Shown here: positions 17,185 through 22,829 of the stretch, one piece after another | How the letters are laid out: every line of letters starts with the position of its first letter | Position numbering within the stretch: the stretch's first letter is position 1 | NCBI GenBank assembly: GCA_051871555.1 | Contig: JBJECZ010000051.1 | Location: forward strand, 1-39,570 | Source of the DNA: SFTJ01 sp051871555 | GTDB lineage: Bacteria > Bacteroidota > Bacteroidia > Bacteroidales > Muribaculaceae | DNA: 39,570 nt | Direction: 5' to 3' | Notes under the pieces: model-generated | What the model was told of the DNA's origin: nothing | Databases searched by the model: none | What the model saw: the letters and a program-made list of their open reading frames with translations, nothing else | Translations under genes and position numbers: made by a program

Positions 17185-17715
17185 ATGCACACAGTAATTC
17201 TAAGCTCAAGCGTTACTCTCTCCGCTCACCAATTTGTTGTGCTGCTCATTGTGGGACTGATAGGGCTTGCGCTCACGCTCGTGTTGTTGTTCAAGCCTCG
17301 ATATCCTGCTGCAGTTCCAGCCTATGCGTCGTTGTTGGCGTTGCATGCAAGCACATATATCTATCTCACTACCAGCACTTTGGTGTTTTGGGGCTGCGCA
17401 GCTTTGCTGGTTGCGCTGCTGCACATGCTCTTGCCCAAAGGCGAGCCGGCGGCATCGCGAGCCTCGAACCTTTACGTTGGGCTTGGCGCTTTGGCTGGTT
17501 TGGCTGTGGGCACTGCCGTTAGCGCACGAATTGTGATTTTGGGCGTGATTCTTGGCACCTTTTTGGGGCTGTTTGCCTATTCGCGAACACCAAAAGGCAG
17601 TTGGCTGAAATTTCCTACTTTCACTTTTATTCAGTACTTTTGTGCAAAGGGTTTGCCGGCAATAGTGGCTGTAGCAATCGTGGGCATTGCCATCGAAGGC
17701 TTTTTGGTTCGTTAG
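17185..17715 (+). CDS. Polytopic membrane protein, unknown function
   Basis: A 176-aa hydrophobic protein with about five membrane helices (roughly 13-34, 42-57, 60-79, 94-128 as two, and 155-172). Start taken at the ATG 17185, since the in-frame TTG at 17137 has no support. It follows the PgpH gene by 54 bp and may be co-transcribed. I recognise no family motif; the residues HASTYIYLTTSTLVFWGCAA and YSRTPKGSWLKFPTFTFIQY are the most distinctive for a search. Function unknown. Confidence 0.65.
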   Translation: MHTVILSSSVTLSAHQFVVLLIVGLIGLALTLVLLFKPRYPAAVPAYASLLALHASTYIYLTTSTLVFWGCAALLVALLHMLLPKGEPAASRASNLYVGLGALAGLAVGTAVSARIVILGVILGTFLGLFAYSRTPKGSWLKFPTFTFIQYFCAKGLPAIVAVAIVGIAIEGFLVR

Positions 17716-17772
17716 CCAGCTGATTGCCGTTGAGGTGCAAGCCGCATTAACGAAAAAAGGTTTTTGAATATA

Positions 17773-18474
17773 ATGAGAATGAGATATTTTTTATTCACTG
17801 TAATAGCAACAATTTTGGTGGCGCTCTCTTTGCCATCAGTGGCGCAGAAGTTCGAAATCAAGACAGTGAATTTCGACAGCATACGCATCGAAACTCAAAA
17901 TCCGTCGTCGAAGTACTTCTTCCCGAAGCTGATGAAAGGTTTTCAGAGCAACGACACCACCATGACGTTCGACCAATACCGTCATTTCTATTACGGATAT
18001 GTTTTTCAGGAGGACTACAATCCGTTCCGCGAGTCGCCGTTCACCGACATGATTGAGTCGCTCTACTACAAGAAGGAATTCACTCGTGCCGAGTGCGACA
18101 CTATTGAAAAATATGCCGAGCTATCGCTCAACGACAACATTTTCGACCTCCAGCAAATGGAGTTCTACATTTTCGCGCTCAAGCAGAAAAAGAAATATGC
18201 TCGCGCAGCCATTCGCCAATATCGGCTCAACCACATTATTGCCGCCATTCTGTCGAGCGGCAACGGCACTGCCGAAAATCCGTGGGTGGTGACATCGGCA
18301 ACTCACGAGTATTACATACTTAACAAGCTCGGTTATGTGGCTGTTGAGCACAAATCGTTGCCCAATAACATCGACTTCATTGCCGTGAAGAAGAAAAACG
18401 AAAAGTCGCCCGAAGGATTCTACTTCGATGCTTCGAAAATTATGGAGGTGGCTGACGTGAAATTTGTGGAATGA
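17773..18474 (+). CDS. Exported DUF4919 family protein
   Basis: A 233-aa protein with a signal peptide (MRMRYFLFTVIATILVALSL, cleavage near SVAQ). The motif KYFFPKLMKGFQSNDTTMTF followed by QYRHFYYGYVFQEDYNPF fits DUF4919, a Bacteroidetes family of exported proteins with helical, TPR-like content (about 85-165). A C-terminal part (about 175-230) looks like a small beta-rich domain with NPWVVTSATHEYYILNKLG. Function unknown. The ATG at 17773 is chosen over an upstream TTG. It lies between a membrane protein and queA, all on the plus strand. Confidence 0.75.
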   Translation: MRMRYFLFTVIATILVALSLPSVAQKFEIKTVNFDSIRIETQNPSSKYFFPKLMKGFQSNDTTMTFDQYRHFYYGYVFQEDYNPFRESPFTDMIESLYYKKEFTRAECDTIEKYAELSLNDNIFDLQQMEFYIFALKQKKKYARAAIRQYRLNHIIAAILSSGNGTAENPWVVTSATHEYYILNKLGYVAVEHKSLPNNIDFIAVKKKNEKSPEGFYFDASKIMEVADVKFVE

Positions 18475-18544
18475 AGCCGGCTTATTGCCCACGCAACCTC
18501 TCATGGCACATTGCCAATGCAAACCCCAATTTCTCAACAAAAAA

Positions 18545-19774
18545 ATGAATATCGACGACATTCGCAACATACGCATTGAGGATTTCGACTATCCTCTGCC
18601 CGACGAACGCATTGCCAAGCATCCTTTGCCCGACCGCGACCGCTGCAAGCTGCTGCTATATGCTGGCGGCGACATCTCCACGCATCAGTTCTGCGACGTG
18701 CCGGCGCTGCTGCCCGAGCACAGCATGCTCATCTACAACAACACTAAGGTGATTAATGCCCGCCTGCGATTCCGCAAAGCCGGCGGCGGTGCCACCATCG
18801 AGGTGTTTTGCCTCGAACCGGTTGCGCCCGTCGACTATGCCCAGATTTTCCAGACCACCCACACCTGCACTTGGCTGTGCCTTGTGGGCAACTCCAAACG
18901 CTGGAAAAGCGGCGACCTTGAGCAGGTTATCACTATCGACGGCGAGCAGGTGACGCTCAGCGCCACGCGTGGCGAACGCCGTGGCAATGCATTCCTCATT
19001 ACATTCACTTGGGACAGAAACGATGTCACCTTTGCGTCGGTGCTCGAAGCGGTGGGCGAGATTCCCATTCCGCCGTATCTCAACCGCAGCACCGAACCCG
19101 GCGACAGCACCGATTATCAGACCGTGTATTCGCACATCAAGGGCAGCGTGGCAGCACCTACAGCCGGGCTGCACTTCACCGAGGCTGTGCTTGCCGACTG
19201 CGACCACCGCGGCATTGAGCGTCGCGAACTCACGCTGCACGTTGGCGCCGGCACTTTCCAACCGGTGAAGAGCGACACCATCGGCGGCCACGACATGCAC
19301 ACCGAGTTTATTTCGGTGCCGAAGCAGCTGATTGTTGACATCATCAACACCGAGCGACCCATCATTGCCGTGGGCACCACCAGTGTGCGCACGCTCGAGA
19401 GCCTATATTACATCGGGCTAACTTTGCTGCGCAACCCCGACGCCACCGAAGCCGACCTGTGCGTGGGGCAGTGGATGCCTTACACCGAGGGCAGTCCCGT
19501 TGCCACCCGCGATGCCCTGCAAGCCATTGTCGACTACCTCGACCGTCACGGCATTGACACCTACATTGGCTCTACGCAAATCATGATTGCACCGTCGTTT
19601 GAGTTCCACGTCATCAGCGGCATAATCACCAACTTCCATCAGCCGCAATCTACGCTGCTGCTGCTTGTGTCGGCGTTTGTGGGCGGCGACCGTTGGCGCG
19701 ACATCTATCGCTATGCTCTCGATGGCGGCTACCGTTTCCTCAGCTATGGCGACGGCTCGCTGCTGCTGCGTTAA
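18545..19774 (+). CDS. queA: S-adenosylmethionine:tRNA ribosyltransferase-isomerase QueA
   Basis: A 409-aa enzyme that transfers the ribosyl part of SAM to preQ1 in tRNA, giving epoxyqueuosine. Recognised by FDYPLPDERIAKHPLPDRD (14-32), PIPPYLNR, the central SVAAPTAGLHFT and HVGAGTFQPVK, and ISGIITNFHQPQSTLLLLVS near the end, all QueA hallmarks. Length is slightly above the usual ~350 because of an insert around residues 90-140. Start placed at ATG 18545, 70 bp after the previous stop. Cytoplasmic tRNA modification. Confidence 0.95.
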   Translation: MNIDDIRNIRIEDFDYPLPDERIAKHPLPDRDRCKLLLYAGGDISTHQFCDVPALLPEHSMLIYNNTKVINARLRFRKAGGGATIEVFCLEPVAPVDYAQIFQTTHTCTWLCLVGNSKRWKSGDLEQVITIDGEQVTLSATRGERRGNAFLITFTWDRNDVTFASVLEAVGEIPIPPYLNRSTEPGDSTDYQTVYSHIKGSVAAPTAGLHFTEAVLADCDHRGIERRELTLHVGAGTFQPVKSDTIGGHDMHTEFISVPKQLIVDIINTERPIIAVGTTSVRTLESLYYIGLTLLRNPDATEADLCVGQWMPYTEGSPVATRDALQAIVDYLDRHGIDTYIGSTQIMIAPSFEFHVISGIITNFHQPQSTLLLLVSAFVGGDRWRDIYRYALDGGYRFLSYGDGSLLLR

Positions 19775-19817
19775 AGTCCGGAATTAAATAATTAACCTAA
19801 TAATACAACCAAAAGCA

Positions 19818-20306
19818 ATGAAAAGAAATTTATTACTGTTTGTAGCAATCATGGCATGTGCCATCGGAGCATCGGCGCAAGGCCTCAAGAAAGTTTACGA
19901 CGAAACCATCAACACCAAGACTCAAATCGATTCGGCGCTTGCCGATGCTGCCAGCCAAAATAAGTTTGTAATCTGCCAAGTGGGCGGCAACTGGTGCCCG
20001 TGGTGCCTGCGGTTTGCGCAGTTCATTGTCGACGATGCCGAGATTGCAAGCCTCATTGAGAAGAATTTTGTGTATATCCACGTCAACTATTCGCGCAGCG
20101 ACAAGAGCGAAGCCACCGCAGAAACAATGAAGCGCCTTGGCAGCCCGCAACGATTCGGGTTCCCGGTGTTTGTGGTGCTCGATGCAAAAGGTGAAGTGCT
20201 GCACATACAGGACAGCAGTTTCTTGGAAAGCGGAAATAACTACGACCGCGAAAAGGTGTTGCGCTTCATGCGATGCTGGACGCCTCAGGCGCTCGGCTTG
20301 AAATAA
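19818..20306 (+). CDS. Exported thioredoxin-like protein
   Basis: A 162-aa periplasmic protein with signal peptide (1-20, cleavage at GASAQ). Active-site motif C60-P-W-C63 lies in GNWCPWCLRF, and the cis-proline loop is P116 in RFGFPVFVV. The arrangement matches Thioredoxin_7/DUF255-like disulfide proteins, which usually reduce or isomerise disulfides of exported proteins. The CPWC dipeptide is less common than CGPC. It lies 43 bp after queA and ends at a terminator located inside the convergent HTH gene. Confidence 0.88.
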   Translation: MKRNLLLFVAIMACAIGASAQGLKKVYDETINTKTQIDSALADAASQNKFVICQVGGNWCPWCLRFAQFIVDDAEIASLIEKNFVYIHVNYSRSDKSEATAETMKRLGSPQRFGFPVFVVLDAKGEVLHIQDSSFLESGNNYDREKVLRFMRCWTPQALGLK

Positions 20307-20328
20307 ACTGAAATAGAGAAAGATGGTA

Positions 20329-20640
20329 TTAGAAGTCGAACGACAGTTGGCCGTCGTTCTTTTTTCGTGCCGAGGCATAGAAGCTCAAGGCTTGGTTGAC
20401 GTAAACCGACATCACTTTTTGCTTCTCGATGTCGCGCCAGTTTTCTTCGGTGATGTTCACGGTGATAGAGCGATAGGCTTTGCTTAGCCGTCGCACCTGT
20501 TTGCTGTTGCCCAATCGCTTCACCCACTTCGACACTGTGCTGCCGCTAACGCCCAGCGTGAGCGAGATGCTGCGTATGGTTTCGCCGCGCTGATACATTT
20601 CCAACGCTTGATATCGCAACGAATTTGGTTTGGCTTTCAT
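20329..20640 (-). CDS. Small helix-turn-helix DNA-binding protein
   Basis: A 103-aa protein with a clear HTH in the first half (ALEMYQRGETIRSISLTLGV, then SGSTVSKWVKRLGN). This resembles the homeodomain-like HTH of IS3-type transposase first ORFs and terminase small subunits. The second half (YRSITVNITEENWRDIEKQK to VYVNQALSFYASARKK) may form a dimerisation helix. No transposase partner or terminal inverted repeats are nearby, so it is likely a chromosomal regulator rather than an IS remnant. Start at ATG 20640 (minus strand); upstream in-frame codons lack support. Target unknown. Confidence 0.7.
   Translation of the reverse strand: MKAKPNSLRYQALEMYQRGETIRSISLTLGVSGSTVSKWVKRLGNSKQVRRLSKAYRSITVNITEENWRDIEKQKVMSVYVNQALSFYASARKKNDGQLSFDF
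20338..20365 (+). terminator. Terminator of the thioredoxin gene, inside the HTH gene
   Basis: Stem GAACGAC (20338-20344) with GTCGTTC (20353-20359), loop of 8, followed by TTTTTT (20360-20365). It overlaps the last codons of the convergent HTH gene, where the T-run is read as lysine codons. Confidence 0.85.
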
Positions 20641-20721
20641 AGCTGAAAAAACTTTTAGGTTAATGTGGGGCTTTGCAAGCCTTGTTGCGCGGCATAGGCT
20701 CTGCCGGCGAGAGGTTTTTAT

Positions 20722-20769
20722 GGAAAACAGCAACCGTGCAGAGCGCGTCAGCCATCGACGGTTGCTGTT
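20722..20769 (-). terminator. Terminator of the Cys-rich protein gene
   Basis: An 11-bp perfect stem (AACAGCAACCG at 20726-20736 with CGGTTGCTGTT at 20759-20769) and a 22-nt loop, followed on the minus strand by TTTTCC. It lies 40 bp after the stop of the Cys-rich gene. Confidence 0.75.
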
Positions 20770-20808
20770 AAAAATTAGTTTTTCGTTTTTAATGAATTGG
20801 CGTAACGC

Positions 20809-21117
20809 TTACTTTTTGTCGCACTTCTTGGTGCACTTTGCAGCTGCCTTGTCGCATTTCTTCTCGCACTTTGCAGCTGCCTTCTCGCACTTCTTGGTGC
20901 ACTTGCCTTGCTTGCACTTGCTGTCGCACTTCTTTTCGCACTTTGCAGCTGCTTTATCGCACTTCTTGGTGCACTTTGCAGCTGCTTTATCGCACTTCTT
21001 GGCTGCAACACATTCTTTCTTTTGTCCGCAACATGCACCCGTGGCTGATTGAGCAACGCATACGCTTGAGCATAATGCAAACACGCATGCCAATACTAAA
21101 ATTTTAATCTGTTTCAT
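20809..21117 (-). CDS. Secreted Cys/Lys/Ala repeat protein
   Basis: A 102-aa protein with a signal peptide (1-23, cleavage near SVCVAQ). The mature part (~79 residues) has 15 cysteines and is built from an 11-residue repeat: KCDKAAAKCTK, KCDKAAAKCEK, a variant KCDSKCKQGKCTK, KCEKAAAKCEK, KCDKAAAKCTK and a final KCDKK. Cysteines recur at spacings 7 and 4; together with the two alanines they fall on the a, d, e and h positions of a hendecad helix. Such a helix would present a cysteine-lined face, which could bind metal or form disulfides. This is inference; I recognise no named family. The gene has its own promoter, a hairpin at the predicted transcript start and its own terminator. Confidence 0.8.
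   Translation of the reverse strand: MKQIKILVLACVFALCSSVCVAQSATGACCGQKKECVAAKKCDKAAAKCTKKCDKAAAKCEKKCDSKCKQGKCTKKCEKAAAKCEKKCDKAAAKCTKKCDKK
20812..21000. repeat. 33-bp tandem coding repeats
   Basis: The Cys-rich gene contains about five imperfect 33-bp units (core CACTTTGCAGCTGC on the plus strand), each encoding one 11-residue protein repeat. Confidence 0.8.
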
Positions 21118-21161
21118 CTTTTTCTACTTTGTTAAATAAGAAAATGGGTCGTAATTGATTA

Positions 21162-21191
21162 ATGTGAGGCGAAATATTCGCCATATCACAT
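21162..21191. promoter_or_regulatory. Hairpin/operator at the transcript start of the Cys-rich gene
   Basis: Left arm ATGTGAGGCGAA (21162-21173) pairs with TTCGCC (21177-21182) and TCACAT (21186-21191), with only an ATA bulge: 12 bp in total. It lies just inside the predicted minus-strand transcript, directly after the -7 box, so it may be an operator or a 5' RNA structure. Confidence 0.6.
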
Positions 21192-21193
21192 AC

Positions 21194-21226
21194 GCAAAAA
21201 TAACTATTTTCCTATGGTTCTACAAA
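21194..21226 (-). promoter_or_regulatory. Promoter of the Cys-rich gene
   Basis: On the minus strand, -33 TTTG (21226-21223) and -7 TATTTTTGC (21202-21194) with 20-bp spacing, a close match to the Bacteroidetes consensus. Confidence 0.75.
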
Positions 21227-21330
21227 CAGTATGGCGGCTGTAATTGCAAAAAATTGTTATAATCGCAGCCCTCAAAGCCTTCTTGGCTCAAAAATTGACA
21301 TCAGAAGCTTTTTTTCATCGAAAAAAACAG

Positions 21331-21339
21331 TAAATTTGC
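21331..21339 (+). promoter_or_regulatory. -7 box before the lipoprotein gene
   Basis: TAAATTTGC lies 44 bp before the ATG. The upstream region is T-rich but has no clear TTG at the right distance. Confidence 0.55.
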
Positions 21340-21382
21340 CATACAACAAACGCTTATTTAGCAAACAAAACTATTGGAAACA

Positions 21383-21751
21383 ATGAAAAAATATCTCACA
21401 ATCATAGCCATGGCACTCATGTTGTGCCTGTCGGGCTGCGCCACCAAAGGCTCTGCCATCAGCGACCTGCGCAATCTGCGCAACGACATTGTTGATTACG
21501 GCTATCGATACGACGTAGACGATTGGCGCAACGCTGCCTCACGCTATCAGAAAATCGACGAAAAACTCAAGAAATATGCCAACGACTACACCTACGAAGA
21601 AAGTCGCGAGATAGGCCGACTGAAAGGCGAATGTGTGGCAGGCTTTGCCAAAGGTGTTAGCCAAAACGTGGGCGACAAAGTGGGCAATCTGCGAGGATTC
21701 ATCGAAGGCATTGTCGATGGGTTTGGCGACGCCTTCAAGCAAGGCAAATAG
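21383..21751 (+). CDS. Small lipoprotein
   Basis: A 122-aa protein with a lipoprotein signal; the lipobox is LSGC with the lipidated Cys at about residue 19 (MALMLCLSGCATKG). The mature part is helical: DLRNLRNDIVDYGYRYDVDD WRNAASRYQKIDEKL-like segments, then a Gly-containing tail (NLRGFIEGIVDGFGDAFKQG). It resembles small Bacteroidetes lipoproteins of DUF6565 type, but that assignment is tentative. The ATG at 21383 is chosen over the in-frame TTG 9 bp upstream. The AraC regulator follows 46 bp later. Confidence 0.75.
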   Translation: MKKYLTIIAMALMLCLSGCATKGSAISDLRNLRNDIVDYGYRYDVDDWRNAASRYQKIDEKLKKYANDYTYEESREIGRLKGECVAGFAKGVSQNVGDKVGNLRGFIEGIVDGFGDAFKQGK

Positions 21752-21797
21752 CCGCGAAGCCGTAGCAACCGTCACCGCCCGCCATAGCGCCTGCAAT

Positions 21798-22661
21798 ATG
21801 CCTACCTCCATGTCAAACGCCGCATCCCTCGAGCCCCACATCAGCGAAGAATGGCAGACACTGCTCGATGCCAATCTTGCCGATGTGTTCCGCTTTGTTT
21901 CGTTTAATGCAGCCGAGGCATACGGTCCGCACAGTCATCAGCGCATCGAAATCAATTTTGTGAAGCGAGGCACTTGCAAGCTGCTGCTCGAAGCCGGCAG
22001 CGAAGTGCAATTCCGCGAAGGCGAGATGATGATAATCACGCCCAACGTGCACCACCGCTTTGTGGCTGGCGACAGCGGGTGCATGCTCATGCAGCTTGAG
22101 TTCCGCAGCCAAATGCTCTCGGCGTTGGGCGTGACAGCCAATTTGTCGTCGTGGCTTAACGACTACGATTTTCTGGTCAACAACCATGCTCCAGTGATAA
22201 AGATTGTGGGCAATGCACAGATTGAGCGCACAGTGCTGCTCATCATACAGGAGTTGGAGCACAAAGCACAGCATTATAGGCAAATGGTGATTATGCACTA
22301 TTCCGAACTGCTGATTCTTCTCAAGCGATTCATCAGCAACCCGTTTCTGGGCATTTCAGGCAACGAGTTGCTTCGCAATGCCATCGACTTTATGCGAACC
22401 CATTATAGCGAGCCGGTGAACATAAGCGATGTGGCTCGCCATTGCGGCACCGGCGAACGAAACCTTCGCCGATTGTTTGCAAAGCACCTTGGCAAATCGC
22501 CGCTGGCTTACCTCAATCAGTTGCGCATCGCAGCTGCCATCGATTTGCTTTACAACGCCAACCTTTCGGTGAAAGAGGTTTGCTATCGGTGCGGATTTCA
22601 GTCGCCGCAGTATTTTTCGCGTCTCTATAGGCATTACACCGGCAAGTCGCCCCACAAGTGA
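21798..22661 (+). CDS. AraC-family transcriptional regulator
   Basis: A 287-aa regulator. The N-terminal cupin-like sensing domain (about 25-130) contains EAYGPHSHQRIEINFVKRG and the metal/sugar-pocket-like MIITPNVHHRF. The C-terminal double HTH (about 190-285) shows the AraC pattern: NISDVARHCGTGERNLRRLF, then LSVKEVCYRCGFQSPQYFSR and YRHYTGKSP. It probably senses a sugar or glycan fragment and regulates the GH2 gene starting 168 bp downstream. Two identical 13-bp direct repeats between the genes are candidate binding sites. Start is uncertain: ATG 21798 or 21810 both retain the cupin domain. Confidence 0.9.
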   Translation: MPTSMSNAASLEPHISEEWQTLLDANLADVFRFVSFNAAEAYGPHSHQRIEINFVKRGTCKLLLEAGSEVQFREGEMMIITPNVHHRFVAGDSGCMLMQLEFRSQMLSALGVTANLSSWLNDYDFLVNNHAPVIKIVGNAQIERTVLLIIQELEHKAQHYRQMVIMHYSELLILLKRFISNPFLGISGNELLRNAIDFMRTHYSEPVNISDVARHCGTGERNLRRLFAKHLGKSPLAYLNQLRIAAAIDLLYNANLSVKEVCYRCGFQSPQYFSRLYRHYTGKSPHK

Positions 22662-22681
22662 TTGCATTCACGCCTTTATAC

Positions 22682-22725
22682 TGTTCCGTTTTGTTACCTT
22701 TAAGCTTTAAATTGTTCCGTTTTGT
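22682..22725. promoter_or_regulatory. Paired 13-bp direct repeats, candidate AraC sites
   Basis: TGTTCCGTTTTGT occurs identically at 22682-22694 and 22713-22725, a 31-bp period (about three helical turns). They lie upstream of the -33/-7 elements of the GH2 gene and just after the AraC gene. Confidence 0.6.
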
Positions 22726-22747
22726 GTGCAATATCCCTCGTTATATG

Positions 22748-22781
22748 TTTGTTTTTGATGAGCCATATTGTGTAAATTTGC
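22748..22781 (+). promoter_or_regulatory. Promoter of the AraC-linked GH2 gene
   Basis: -7 box TAAATTTGC (22773-22781) with TTTG at 22748-22751 (spacing 21). The ATG follows 48 bp after the -7 box. Confidence 0.65.
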
Positions 22782-22829
22782 AATACAAACCAAACCGAAA
22801 TTTCATAAAAACGACAAATAACAAGAGAT

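Noticed and set aside
20329..20640. HTH gene as part of an insertion sequence
   Set aside because: No transposase catalytic ORF, terminal inverted repeats or target duplication are visible nearby.
20812..21000. Regular 33-bp repeats as a possible CRISPR array
   Set aside because: There are no unique spacers, and the units are in-frame protein repeats of a gene with a signal peptide.
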